From Pseudomonadota bacterium (GTDB taxonomy: Bacteria > Pseudomonadota > Gammaproteobacteria > Acidiferrobacterales > Acidiferrobacteraceae): a DNA stretch of 14,707 nucleotides. The notes below the pieces were generated by a model. The model had not been told where the DNA came from, did not search any database, and was given only the letters and a program-made list of their open reading frames with translations. Below are positions 5,768 to 13,641 of the stretch, in pieces (position 1 is the stretch's first letter; every line of letters starts with the position of its first letter). A program made the position numbers and the translations under genes. The stretch is taken from contig JAJYPQ010000053.1 in the NCBI GenBank assembly GCA_021795255.1, forward strand, positions 1 through 14,707, read 5' to 3'.

Positions 5768-7744
5768 AAGCAAGCCGCGAAGCCCTTGGAGATGGGAGGT
5801 GCCATGCTGAAGGCGCTCGGCCGGGTCCTTGTCTTCGCGCCCATCCCACACCAGATCTTCCGGAGGTATTTCACTGAGGAAGCGGCTCGGACTGGTCTCC
5901 TGGACCGATCCTTGGCGCCGCCGTCGCTGAGCGTAACTGAGCGTGAGGGTCTGGCGCGCGCGGGTCATCCCGACGTAGGCCAGGCGGCGTTCTTCCTCAA
6001 GACCGTCGGCCGCAAGGCTTGCCCTGTGGGGTAGGATGTCCTCCTCCATGCCGACCAGAAACACGTGCGGGAATTCAAGACCTTTTGCGGCATGGAGCGT
6101 CATAAGCCGGACGCTTTTCCCGTCAGGTTCCCGATCCTTGTCGGTCATGCCAGCCAAGATGATCTGCGCCACCACGTCCTCGAAGGCCCGGCCGGCCTCG
6201 TCGCGCCCAAGGTAGTCGACCCAGTCCAAGAACTCTTGTAGGAACTCGATGCGCCGGCGCCCGGCGCGGGCATCGGGCGCGCCCTCAAGGACAAAGCCTT
6301 CGTAGCCAATTTCTTGCAATACGGCGCGTAAAAGCTGGCCCGGAGCAAGGCTCTGGGCTTTGTCTGTCATGGTCTCGATGAAGACGGCAAAGCGGTGGAG
6401 GGCCGCCGCTTGGGGCGCGCTCACGTGGTTTGCGAGCCCCAACTCGTGGCAGCACCGCAATAAAGGTTGGCCGCGCCGCTCCGCATAGTCGCGCAGGCGT
6501 TCGACAGTCACAGGCCCGATCTCCCTTTTGGGGACATTGCAGACGCGTAGGAACGCGGCATTGTCGGCGGGGTTGTGCAGAAGGCGCAGATAGGCGACCG
6601 CATCGCGCACCTCGATCCGATCAAAGAATGACGTGCCGCCGCTCAAAAAATACGGAATCCTGTGCTCACGGAGCGCCTGCTCAAAAGGCCGGGCCTGGTA
6701 GTTACCTCGGTACAAAATGGTGTAGTCGCCAAAGTCGCCCTTGCGTACGAACTTGTCGTGCATGAGCTGGGCTACAACCCGAGCCGCCTCATGCTCTTCA
6801 TCGCGAGCGACCAGGACCTTAATCGAGTCGCCGAATCCATGGCTACTCCAAAGCTTTTTCGGAAAAAGATGGGGGTTATTGCCAATGACGGCGTTGGCTG
6901 CCTTGAGGATGCGGCCCGTGGAACGGTAGTTTTGCTCAAGCTTTATGACCGCGAGCCGTGGGTAGTCCGCAACCAAGCGGTTCAGATTTTCTGGCCGCGC
7001 GCCTCGCCAGGAGTAGACGGATTGATCGTCGTCGCCTACGGCTGTGAAGGCGTCCGTCGCCAATGCGCGAGCCAAGCGGTATTGCCCATCGTTGGTATCT
7101 TGATATTCGTCGACCAGAAGATAGCGGAGTCGCTCATGCCAACGGGCGCGGGCTAGCGGGTCTTCCGTAAGGAGCTTGGCTGGCAACAAGATAAGATCGT
7201 CTAGGTCAATGGCATTGTAGGCCCGTAGCCGCTCGTTGTAGTCGGCGTACATGGCCCCCTCGTCGGGTGCTTGAAGCACTGCCGCTCGCGGGGTCACAAG
7301 GGCGTCTTTCCATCCCCGGATCTGCTGGGCAACGCGTTCAGCTGGGGTATCCGCGCCGAATCGGTCACGGCACAGTTCTTTCACTATGGCCTCGGCATCG
7401 TGCGGATCAAGGAGCGTAAAGCCCGGTCGCAGACCCATCGCCGTCAGTTCTTCGCGAATAATCTTCAGCCCCAGGGCATGAAAGGTGAGTACGGTCAGCC
7501 CGCGGCGGGACGCGGCGGGCAGAAGGGCTGCTGCGCGTTCGCGCATTTCGCGCGCGGCCTTATTGGTGAAGGTTACGGCCGCGATATGAGCCGGATCATA
7601 GCCCCCGTGGGTAATGAGGTGAGCGATTTTGCGGGCGATTACGGTGGTCTTGCCACTGCCGGCGCCCGCTAAGACCAGAATCGGGGCGTCAATGAGTCGC
7701 ACGGCCTCACGCTGTTGATCATTGAGACCGTCTAAGGCATTCAT
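5759..7744 (-). CDS. rep: ATP-dependent DNA helicase Rep
   Basis: A superfamily 1A 3'-5' helicase that helps replication forks move through bound proteins and restart. The sequence tracks E. coli Rep through its length (for example LFDD/LLDPHD, VGDDDQS, ISGGTSFF/LSGGTSFF, TPKREIGP/VPKREIGP, and a C-terminus like SHLANLKA), so Rep is preferred over UvrD. The ATG at 7744 gives 661 residues (E. coli Rep 673) and places LNDQQREAV at the N-terminus as in the family; the frame opens further to 7813 but that extension is not Rep-like and neither start has a good ribosome-binding site. Motifs: Walker A AGAGSGKTT (26-34), Walker B VDEYQDTN (211-218), motif III GDDDQSVYSWRGA (237-249), motif IV QNYRST (271-276), motif V TLHAAKGLEF (549-558), motif VI EERRLAYVGMTRA (584-596). 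Same strand as otsA, 82 bp downstream of it. Confidence 0.95.
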   Translation of the reverse strand: MNALDGLNDQQREAVRLIDAPILVLAGAGSGKTTVIARKIAHLITHGGYDPAHIAAVTFTNKAAREMRERAAALLPAASRRGLTVLTFHALGLKIIREELTAMGLRPGFTLLDPHDAEAIVKELCRDRFGADTPAERVAQQIRGWKDALVTPRAAVLQAPDEGAMYADYNERLRAYNAIDLDDLILLPAKLLTEDPLARARWHERLRYLLVDEYQDTNDGQYRLARALATDAFTAVGDDDQSVYSWRGARPENLNRLVADYPRLAVIKLEQNYRSTGRILKAANAVIGNNPHLFPKKLWSSHGFGDSIKVLVARDEEHEAARVVAQLMHDKFVRKGDFGDYTILYRGNYQARPFEQALREHRIPYFLSGGTSFFDRIEVRDAVAYLRLLHNPADNAAFLRVCNVPKREIGPVTVERLRDYAERRGQPLLRCCHELGLANHVSAPQAAALHRFAVFIETMTDKAQSLAPGQLLRAVLQEIGYEGFVLEGAPDARAGRRRIEFLQEFLDWVDYLGRDEAGRAFEDVVAQIILAGMTDKDREPDGKSVRLMTLHAAKGLEFPHVFLVGMEEDILPHRASLAADGLEEERRLAYVGMTRARQTLTLSYAQRRRRQGSVQETSPSRFLSEIPPEDLVWDGREDKDPAERLQHGTSHLQGLRGLLGR

Positions 7745-7826
7745 CGCCAGAGTGTAAGCGGGAAGCGCGCGATCGGCAATCTTGACAGAGCCCCTGATCG
7801 GGTGGTGATGCACCCAAGCGCCAGAT

Positions 7827-9323
7827 TTAAAGCGAGATGGTCTCCATGTGCGGAACGTATTCCTCAGGCACCGGGAAATTGCTGAGATCCTTGGCGATTG
7901 CGGCCTTCAGAAAGGCGTCGACCCACCAGAAGATGTTGTACTCGCGAACAAAGCGCTTCAACTTGTGCATCCGTGCTCGTCGTTCTCCTGGGCCCATATG
8001 GATCGCCCGATGAATCGCTTCGGCGACCTCTTCTACGCTATAGGGGTTCACGAGCAGGGCCCCCTTTTGGAGTTGGGCTGCGGCCCCAGCGAACTCGGAA
8101 AGAATCAACACGCTTTCGCCCTCGGGGCTGACCGCGCAGAACTCTTTCGCGACAAGATTCATTCCGTCCTTTAACGGGGTGATGAGAGCGATTTCGCAGG
8201 CCCTGTAATACGCGAGAAGCTCGGTTCGGTTTAGGCTGCGAAAGATGTAATGAATCGGCACCCATCCCGACTGCGTGAACTGGCCGTTGATCTCGCCGAC
8301 CAGCCGCTCCATTTCCATTTTGAGGGCGTGATACTTAGGGATATCTTCGCGACTCGGGACGACGACCTGGACCAAGGTTGTGCGGTGATGAAGCTCTGGG
8401 AAGCGTTGTAGGGCATTGCGGAAGGCCTCGAAGCGGTGGCAGATGCCCTTGGTATAGTCGAGCCGGTCCACGCCGAGCAGGACTTGGCGCCCGGGCAGGT
8501 CTTCATGCAGATGCTGGGCCTTGCGTATGACTTCGTCCGACTTTCCGTCGCGCGCGAATTCCTTAAAATCAATCCCGATGGGAAACGTTCCGACTCGCAA
8601 TTCGCGGTTCCCCACCCGTAGCGTGACGACTTGGCCCTTGCCCGTAACCGAGAGGTCGGGCGCTATCAAGCGCACGCACTGCAGGAAGTTGCGTCGATCG
8701 CGTAAGGTCTGAAAGCCGATCAAGTCGTACTCGAGAAGCGCGCGGAGTAGCGGGAATCTCCACGGGAGCTTCATATAGATATCGAGTGGCGGAAACGGGA
8801 TATGGAGAAAAAACCCAGTGCGCGCTCCAAGCCCGAGCCCCCGAAGTTCCTGGCCCACGGTCATCAAATGGTAGTCGTGTACCCAAATAAAGTCCCCGGG
8901 TTCTACGTTTTCGGTGATGACCTCGGCGAATTTACGATTCACGCGGGTGTAGGCGTCCCAGTAACGCGGGACGAAGTTACAGTGTGATTGGAGATCGTGG
9001 AACAGCGGCCATATCACTTCGTTGGCAAAGCCGTAGTAGAAGTCCTCTTTATCTTTATTGTCGAGCGCTACGGGTTTGAGGGTGTAGCCGGAATGCCTCG
9101 TGGCCTCGCGCAGCAACTCGCTCAAAGACTCCGGGGTTGCCTCAACCGTCCCCGGCCAGCCAATCCAGATACCGCCGCGGTTGCGCAAGACGGGCGCTAA
9201 GGCGCTCACGAGGCCACCGGAGCCGGGAGTGAACGTCCATTTATCGTCGACCTGCTTTACGACAATGGGCAATCGGTTTGAGACCACAACGAGCCGGTTG
9301 CCGCCAGTTGTCATGTCGTTCAT
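7827..9323 (-). CDS. otsA: Trehalose-6-phosphate synthase OtsA
   Basis: A GT20 retaining glycosyltransferase that joins glucose from UDP-glucose to glucose-6-phosphate to form trehalose-6-phosphate, the substrate of OtsB. The 498-residue protein is slightly longer than E. coli OtsA (474). Seen in order: Arg10 and SNR (15-17), the GSGG loop (34-37), VHDYHL (148-153), LHIPFP (173-178), the phosphate-binding VDRLDYTKG with Arg287 and Lys292, and DGMNLVAKE (386-394). All are the standard sugar-nucleotide and G6P contacts, so it should be active. The start at 9323 is firm: AAGGAGG (complement of 9328-9334) lies four bases upstream. It is preceded on the same strand by otsB after a 475-bp gap, so it may have its own promoter. 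Confidence 0.97.
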   Translation of the reverse strand: MNDMTTGGNRLVVVSNRLPIVVKQVDDKWTFTPGSGGLVSALAPVLRNRGGIWIGWPGTVEATPESLSELLREATRHSGYTLKPVALDNKDKEDFYYGFANEVIWPLFHDLQSHCNFVPRYWDAYTRVNRKFAEVITENVEPGDFIWVHDYHLMTVGQELRGLGLGARTGFFLHIPFPPLDIYMKLPWRFPLLRALLEYDLIGFQTLRDRRNFLQCVRLIAPDLSVTGKGQVVTLRVGNRELRVGTFPIGIDFKEFARDGKSDEVIRKAQHLHEDLPGRQVLLGVDRLDYTKGICHRFEAFRNALQRFPELHHRTTLVQVVVPSREDIPKYHALKMEMERLVGEINGQFTQSGWVPIHYIFRSLNRTELLAYYRACEIALITPLKDGMNLVAKEFCAVSPEGESVLILSEFAGAAAQLQKGALLVNPYSVEEVAEAIHRAIHMGPGERRARMHKLKRFVREYNIFWWVDAFLKAAIAKDLSNFPVPEEYVPHMETISL

Positions 9324-9327
9324 ATCG

Positions 9328-9334
9328 CCTCCTT
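9328..9334 (-). promoter_or_regulatory. Strong ribosome-binding site of otsA
   Basis: Minus-strand AAGGAGG, four bases before the ATG at 9323, is an essentially perfect Shine-Dalgarno sequence and fixes the otsA start. Confidence 0.85.
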
Positions 9335-9598
9335 AGGCGGGCTTCCAGATCACAGCGCGTCTTGATTGAGCCGCCACTGAAATCCCATCCCTTAATCTTG
9401 AAAGGCGCGCAAAAAGCCGAATCCGCGGCGGGCCAACGTCCGTGTATAAGTCCTCCCAATCCCCCGCCTGACGGCCTAGGGGCCACCGTATGCGGCTCAA
9501 CGAGAGTCGAGCGGGGGTGGCGAAAAAGCGAGTCTATATGGCTTAGGTCTACGATCACCACAGGGCCGTTAGCCAGACTCGGTGCGCTTAAGCCCTAT

Positions 9599-9619
9599 TC
9601 CTACTCGGTAATAGTAGGA
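9599..9619. repeat. Perfect 7-bp inverted repeat with 7-base loop, operator-like
   Basis: TCCTACT at 9599-9605 is exactly complementary in reverse to AGTAGGA at 9613-9619. The AT-richer composition stands out from the GC-rich surroundings, and there is no T tail, so it fits a protein-binding site or an RNA stem better than a terminator. Confidence 0.45.
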
Positions 9620-9625
9620 GTGTAA

Positions 9626-9659
9626 ACGGGATGCCCCGCTCATGCATCCGTTTGTCTTG
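9626..9659. terminator. Bulged hairpin with T-rich tail, possible terminator
   Basis: ACGGGATGC at 9626-9634 pairs with GCATCCGT at 9644-9651 (8 bp with a single G bulge, 9-base loop) and is followed on the plus strand by TTTGTCTT-like sequence to about 9659. On the minus strand the far side is GTTTACAC, also weakly T-rich, so it could end otsB transcripts or a plus-strand small transcript. Confidence 0.35.
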
Positions 9660-9731
9660 GCGGCCTCGTTCGCCGCGGCTGACCATGCCCGAGCATGATT
9701 CAATTGCTCCGGGCCCTAGGCTCGCAGATTT

Positions 9732-9753
9732 CGCGGCGGGCCGTTCAGCCGCG
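9732..9753. repeat. 6-bp GC-rich inverted repeat downstream of otsB
   Basis: CGCGGC at 9732-9737 pairs with GCCGCG at 9748-9753 around a 10-base loop. It lies about 45 bases after the otsB stop and could be a 3'-end stem, but lacks a T run. Confidence 0.3.
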
Positions 9754-9798
9754 CGCCACCTCGTTTCGGCCCACCGATCATCGGGGGCTCCGTGCCCG

Positions 9799-10572
9799 TC
9801 ACGGCGGGGCTAGGGCCGCCCACCGCGACAAAAACCCGCGCAGTTCCTCAGGGGGCGTGAGCCAAAGATCAGCGCGGGTAGCGCGCAGCTCAGGTCTCAC
9901 GAGCACGCCCAATCCTTGGGGAGGAAGGGCCGCGAAGGCATCCTCGTCTGTAGTGTCGTCTCCGAGATAGGCGACACAAGCCCCAAGACGTCGGCTGAGG
10001 AGTTCGGTCAGAGCGGTCCCTTTGTGATGGTCTGTGGCGCGAAACTCGAGTCCGCCGTCGAATGACAGGACCTGTAGGCCGATGGGGAGGCCGGCTTGGA
10101 GTTCGGCCCCGAGTTTTTCGAGGGCGCCCCGTGTCTGGGCCTGCTCGTGACGCCAATGAATAGCGAGCGTTCCATGCTTGCGCTCCAAGGCGCCTGCATA
10201 TCCTGATCGGATCAAAACCTCTGTCATCTCCGATAAGGCCCCTTCGACGGGCGCGGGGAGCGCTCTTTGGACCAGGACCCCGTTGGCTTCCAGATGCTCG
10301 TAACCATGGGCCCCAAAAATCTCGATCCCTGAAAACGGCAGGCGCTGCGCCAGTTCGCGTGCCGGGCGCCCGGTGATGAATACGATTTCTGTCCCTCGAC
10401 TCATGGCGGTTTGAAGAAGGGGCGCTATGTCGGGATAGAGTTGCGCGTCTTCGCGGCACGCAACAAATGGCGCAAGGGTTCCGTCGTAGTCCAGAACGAG
10501 CAGCCTTGCCTGCGCGCGAGCAAGGTCGGAAAAAAAGCCGTCTAGGGTTTTGGTTGGGACAAGTTCCTTCAT
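9799..10572 (-). CDS. otsB: Trehalose-6-phosphate phosphatase OtsB
   Basis: A HAD-superfamily phosphatase that removes phosphate from trehalose-6-phosphate to release trehalose. From the ATG at 10572 it has 257 residues, close to E. coli OtsB (266), with the nucleophile Asp28 and acid/base Asp30 in DYDGTL (28-33), motif II TGR (67-69), the cap-domain entry GAHGYEH (87-93), Lys184 in HHKG, and GDDTTDEDAF (204-213) for Mg2+ binding. The complete motif set supports activity. The frame is open to an ATG at 10695 and an ATG at 10596, but these add an N-terminal hydrophobic, Pro/Gly-rich stretch not found in OtsB, and have no ribosome-binding site; GGCGGA lies close before the 10572 ATG, which is also weak. 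Order otsB then otsA in the direction of transcription. Confidence 0.93.
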   Translation of the reverse strand: MKELVPTKTLDGFFSDLARAQARLLVLDYDGTLAPFVACREDAQLYPDIAPLLQTAMSRGTEIVFITGRPARELAQRLPFSGIEIFGAHGYEHLEANGVLVQRALPAPVEGALSEMTEVLIRSGYAGALERKHGTLAIHWRHEQAQTRGALEKLGAELQAGLPIGLQVLSFDGGLEFRATDHHKGTALTELLSRRLGACVAYLGDDTTDEDAFAALPPQGLGVLVRPELRATRADLWLTPPEELRGFLSRWAALAPP

Positions 10573-10757
10573 GATCCGCCGTAACTCGAATGCCATGGTA
10601 GGCCCGAGAGCGATTCCCGAAATAAGGCCGTATAGGCCACCGTAAGGAGGCGGCACAGCCGGGATGAAGAGAGAGGGCCGACCGCGGCGTACCATGACAC
10701 TGTGGGTGTGGCCGCCACGATCATGATCGCGGCGATGTAGTGTGCGGTGTGCGTCAT
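10569..10757 (-). CDS. Possible small membrane protein or otsB leader ORF (uncertain)
   Basis: The ATG at 10757 has AGGA seven bases upstream and opens a 62-codon frame whose first part is hydrophobic (HYIAAIMIVAATPTV), like a transmembrane helix. The first 27 or so codons have strongly G/C-ending third positions as in nearby genes; after about 10675 this frame looks less coding-like, while the otsB frame continues with a second hydrophobic stretch (YGGLYGLISGIAL). This could be one short two-helix protein broken by a frameshift, a leader peptide, or chance. It overlaps the otsB start by 4 bases. No family recognised. Confidence 0.25.
   Translation of the reverse strand: MTHTAHYIAAIMIVAATPTVSWYAAVGPLSSSRLCRLLTVAYTALFRESLSGLPWHSSYGGS
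10713..10734. promoter_or_regulatory. 22-bp near-palindrome, candidate operator in the otsB-dacB divergent region
   Basis: The core CGATCATGATCG (10718-10729) is a perfect 12-bp palindrome; outside it CGCC and GGCG also pair, with only the A/C pair at 10717/10730 mismatched. The size and symmetry are those of a dimeric regulator site. It also lies within codons for Ala/Ile/Met/Val of the possible small ORF, so codon repetition could explain part of it. Confidence 0.35.
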
Positions 10758-10837
10758 CACGGTGTCCTGACTGGATGCTGTTGTCGGGCGGATTGCAACA
10801 CGACGCCCCTGGTTCCTTGTCGGCGTTTCTTAGTGTC

Positions 10838-10843
10838 TATTAT
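10838..10843 (+). promoter_or_regulatory. Possible -10 box for dacB-gltA
   Basis: TATTAT in an AT-rich patch (TATTATATC) is the best -10 match upstream of dacB. The nearest -35-like TTGTCG (10818-10823) is only 14 bases away, which is short, so the -35 is not assured. The leader would be about 75 bases. Confidence 0.35.
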
Positions 10844-10925
10844 ATCGGGGGCCGGCGGCTGTCGCTACCGTCCCGCAGGTGATCGGCAATTTGCAGGAGG
10901 CGGGGCAAGACGCCATACTGTCGCC

Positions 10926-12347
10926 ATGAAAAAGTTTGGCTTTATTGCACGGTGTCTTCTCGGCGCGCTTCTGTCTTGCGGGCTGGCGTTAGCGGGGAAT
11001 CTTCCGGTCTCCCTGGCCCGCTTATTTGCGCGCGAGCACGTCCCCTTAGGGGGAATTAGCATCTATTTGCGGGAGATTCATGATCCTCGCCCGGTCTTGG
11101 AATACGCAGCCCACGAGCCGCGTGACCCGGCCTCGGTGATGAAGCTTGTGACGGCGCTTGTGGGACTGAATACCCTCGGGCCTGCTTATAGGTGGACCAC
11201 CGGCGCCTATGCCTCGGGCCCGATCAAACACGGGGTTTTATATGGGAACTTATACCTGCGGGGGAGCGGTGACCCTTACCTTATCACCAAGTCATTTTGG
11301 GACTTGTTGCATGGTCTGCGGCGCTTAGGCATCCACCGTATCACCGGCAATCTGGTGTTGGACGAGCGCTACCTCACGCCCCCAGGCGGGACGCGAGGGG
11401 CGTTCGACGGACTGCGGGATCGCACCTACAACGTGCGACCGCAAGCCTTGCTCGTCAACTTTCAGGCCGTGGACTTTCGATTCGTGCCGGGTGCTCGTCG
11501 GCTGCGTGTCATTCCAGATCCGGATCCCACGACCCTTGTGGTTCGTAACCATTTGCGGCTCGTGGCCGGTCCCTGCGGTTATTGGCGGAGTCGCGTCCGT
11601 CTGACGATCGTGCACGCGGCGCATGACAATGTCGCGATCTTCGACGGGGCCTACCCGCGTTCCTGCGGCGTCCAACATATGTATCGAGTGACAGACAATA
11701 ATCGCCGCTATCTATTTGGCGTTTTTCAGGAACTCTGGCGCCAACAAGGCGGTGTGTTTCACGGGCGGCTGCAGATGGGGCAAAGACCGAAAGGGGCGCG
11801 CTTACTCTACGCTGTGCATTCGCGTCCGCTCGCGGACGTGCTCCGGAGCATAGATAAGTATAGCAACAACGTCATGGGCCGCTTACTTGTTATGACCATG
11901 GGAGCGGTGAAGGAAGGGGTACCTGGAACCAACGCCAAGGGCCTGCGCGTCATCCGCGCTTGGCTCTATCGCCACCATCTGCGCTTACCGCATCTTGTGT
12001 TGCGCAATGGAGTAGGGCTCTCGCGCTCCGAGCGGATCACGGCAGCCGAGGTGGGACGTGTGCTAGCCTACGCCTATAATGGCCCCTACATGCCTGAGTA
12101 TGTATCGTCTTTGCCCATTGCCGGCATTGACGGGACCTTACGCTACCGTTTCCAGGGTTCCCCCGTTGTCGGCAACCTTCACGGAAAAACGGGGACCATC
12201 AACGGAGTGAACACAGTAGCGGGTTACCTCCAGCGGGGGCGGCGTCGCTACATCGTGGTGGTCCTGGAGAATTATCCCGAGGCCGACACGGAGCAGGGGT
12301 TCCGGGCCGAGGATGGCGTGATCAAATGGCTGTACGCCCGTAAGTAA
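10926..12347 (+). CDS. dacB: D-alanyl-D-alanine carboxypeptidase/endopeptidase (PBP4, peptidase S13)
   Basis: A low-molecular-weight class C penicillin-binding protein that removes terminal D-Ala and cuts D-Ala-mDAP cross-links in peptidoglycan. The ATG at 10926 begins MKKFGFIAR followed by a hydrophobic core and ALAG at about 21-24, a normal Sec signal peptide; the longer open frame upstream is not protein-like. The 473 residues match E. coli PBP4 (477). Active-site motifs: SVMK with Ser70 and Lys73, SNN (313-315) and KTG (421-423, in HGKTGT). Domains II/III lie between as in the family; Cys217 and Cys247 could form a disulfide. The mature protein is unusually basic (about 52 Arg and 12 Lys against about 31 Asp+Glu). 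The ribosome-binding site is poor: an AGGAGG lies too far upstream. Its stop is 10 bp before gltA. Confidence 0.93.
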   Translation: MKKFGFIARCLLGALLSCGLALAGNLPVSLARLFAREHVPLGGISIYLREIHDPRPVLEYAAHEPRDPASVMKLVTALVGLNTLGPAYRWTTGAYASGPIKHGVLYGNLYLRGSGDPYLITKSFWDLLHGLRRLGIHRITGNLVLDERYLTPPGGTRGAFDGLRDRTYNVRPQALLVNFQAVDFRFVPGARRLRVIPDPDPTTLVVRNHLRLVAGPCGYWRSRVRLTIVHAAHDNVAIFDGAYPRSCGVQHMYRVTDNNRRYLFGVFQELWRQQGGVFHGRLQMGQRPKGARLLYAVHSRPLADVLRSIDKYSNNVMGRLLVMTMGAVKEGVPGTNAKGLRVIRAWLYRHHLRLPHLVLRNGVGLSRSERITAAEVGRVLAYAYNGPYMPEYVSSLPIAGIDGTLRYRFQGSPVVGNLHGKTGTINGVNTVAGYLQRGRRRYIVVVLENYPEADTEQGFRAEDGVIKWLYARK

Positions 12348-12351
12348 GGAG
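12345..12351 (+). promoter_or_regulatory. Ribosome-binding site of gltA overlapping the dacB stop codon
   Basis: TAAGGAG contains the dacB TAA and the Shine-Dalgarno sequence for the GTG at 12358 (six bases away), which couples translation of the two genes. Confidence 0.8.
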
Positions 12352-12357
12352 AGAATC

Positions 12358-13641
12358 GTGACAAAATACGTCAATGCGGTTATAGGGGACGATTCAGGGG
12401 ACGGGAGCCTGCCGATACTCGAGGGTCGTTTAGGACCGCAGGCGGTAGACATTCAAAGCCTGTATGCGCGTCATGGCTTGCTGGCCTATGATCCTGGGTA
12501 TCGATCAACCGCCTCGTGCAAGAGCGCCATCACCTTCGTTGACGGCGATGCCGGGGTCTTGGCGTATCGTGGCTATCCCATAGAACAACTGGCTGAGAAA
12601 AGTCATTTTTTGGAGGTTGCTTATCTTTTGATGTTCGGCGAGCTTCCCGCGGCCGCTGAGGAGGCGACCTTCCGGGAATCTGTCTGTCAACATAATCTGC
12701 TGCATGAGCAGGTCGTGAGCTTTTATCGCGGGTTCCGGCGCGACGCCCATCCGATGGCGGTGATGGTGGGGGTCGTCGGCGCCCTTTCGGCGTTTTATCA
12801 CGATGACATGGAAATAAGGGATCCCGAACAGCGTGTGAACGCGGCTATCCGTCTGGTGGCCAAGATGCCGACTATCGCCGCCGCGAGCTATACCTACAGT
12901 ATCGGTCGTCCCTTGCGTTACCCGCGTAACGAATACGATTACGCAGGTAACTTTCTACAAATGCTCTTCGGTATGCCCAATCAGGATTTCGTGTTGGACC
13001 CGGTGCTGGCCCGGGCCATGGACCGAATCCTGATTTTACATGCCGATCATGAGCAGAATGCCTCCACCTCGACGGTGCGTATGGCAGCGTCCTCGGGCGC
13101 CAATCCCTTTGCCTGTATCGCTTCGGGCATTGCGAGCCTATGGGGCCCCGCCCATGGCGGCGCCAACGAGGAGGTGGTGAAAATGCTGATCGAGATCGGC
13201 ACTCCGGAAAATATCCCGAAAACCATCGCGCGCGCCAAGGATAAGAGCGATCCGTTTCGGTTGATGGGCTTCGGACATCGCCTTTATAAGAATTTCGACC
13301 CGCGGGCGCGCGTGATTCAGGAAAGCGCGCGTGAGGTCCTGGCCCACCTTGGACTCGAAAACGACCCGCTGATGGCGGTAGCCTTGGAACTAGAGCAGAT
13401 CGCGTTGAAAGACGAATACTTCATTGAGCGAAAGTTGTACCCCAATGTCGATTTCTACTCCGGGATACTCTTGCGCGCGATGGGGATACCGACCAAGATG
13501 TTCACAGCCGTGTTCGCCGTAGCACGGACGGCCGGGTGGGTCAGCCAGTGGCTGGAGCTCCACAACGATCCCGGCCATGGCATAGACCGCCCTCGGCAGT
13601 TATACGTAGGCGAACCCTTGCGGGACTATCCCCGCCGTTAG
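12358..13641 (+). CDS. gltA: Citrate synthase (type II, Gram-negative form)
   Basis: Condenses oxaloacetate and acetyl-CoA to citrate, the entry step of the TCA cycle. The start is GTG at 12358, preceded by TAAGGAG. The 427-residue protein is the length of E. coli GltA and follows it throughout. Residues seen: the oxaloacetate ligand His231 in [11 protein letters not shown], catalytic His266 in [10 protein letters not shown], catalytic His307 in [15 protein letters not shown], and catalytic Asp365 in YPNVDFYSG. The N-terminal extension of about 60 residues, including LLAYDPGY and the [13 protein letters not shown] strand region, is that of the hexameric NADH-sensitive Gram-negative type; NADH sensitivity is an inference. 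It is the second gene of a dacB-gltA pair, an unusual partner for a TCA enzyme. Confidence 0.98.
   Translation: MTKYVNAVIGDDSGDGSLPILEGRLGPQAVDIQSLYARHGLLAYDPGYRSTASCKSAITFVDGDAGVLAYRGYPIEQLAEKSHFLEVAYLLMFGELPAAAEEATFRESVCQHNLLHEQVVSFYRGFRRDAHPMAVMVGVVGALSAFYHDDMEIRDPEQRVNAAIRLVAKMPTIAAASYTYSIGRPLRYPRNEYDYAGNFLQMLFGMPNQDFVLDPVLARAMDRILILHADHEQNASTSTVRMAASSGANPFACIASGIASLWGPAHGGANEEVVKMLIEIGTPENIPKTIARAKDKSDPFRLMGFGHRLYKNFDPRARVIQESAREVLAHLGLENDPLMAVALELEQIALKDEYFIERKLYPNVDFYSGILLRAMGIPTKMFTAVFAVARTAGWVSQWLELHNDPGHGIDRPRQLYVGEPLRDYPRR

Larger units (their letters stand above)
9324..9798. other. 475-bp gap between otsB and otsA rich in inverted repeats
   Basis: The flanking genes share a pathway and a strand, so so large a gap is unusual. 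No convincing protein gene was found on either strand; frames at 9241-9561 (-) and 9278-9625 (+) overlap the otsA start and resemble nothing. At least three inverted repeats lie between 9599 and 9753 (listed separately). A minus-strand TATACA (complement of 9443-9448) could be an otsA -10 box, but its -35 is poor. The gap may hold the otsA promoter and leader, an otsB terminator, or a small RNA. Confidence 0.6.
10573..10925. other. 353-bp divergent region between otsB and dacB
   Basis: This stretch must contain the promoters of leftward otsB and rightward dacB. Seen in it: a 22-bp near-palindrome (10713-10734), a plus-strand -10-like box (10838-10843), an AGGAGG at 10895-10900 that is 25 bases before the dacB ATG, and a possible small minus-strand membrane ORF beginning at 10757. 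Confidence 0.65.

Noticed and set aside
6662..7156. 164-codon plus-strand frame antisense to rep
   Set aside because: It lies wholly inside the well-supported rep gene, shows no recognisable motif and is what GC-rich antisense frames often look like.
7271..7672. 133-codon plus-strand frame antisense to the 5' half of rep
   Set aside because: Mirrors the conserved helicase motifs on the other strand; no ribosome-binding site or family resemblance.
7782..7787. Perfect TTGACA on the plus strand upstream of rep
   Set aside because: It points away from rep and no -10 box follows at 16-18 bases; there is no plus-strand gene for it to serve.
7800..7815. 5-bp hairpin (GGGTG/CACCC) between otsA and rep
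   Set aside because: Too short and without a T tail on either strand to call a terminator.
9241..9561. 106-codon minus-strand frame across the otsA start
   Set aside because: Overlaps the firmly placed otsA start in another frame, lacks a good ribosome-binding site and resembles nothing known.
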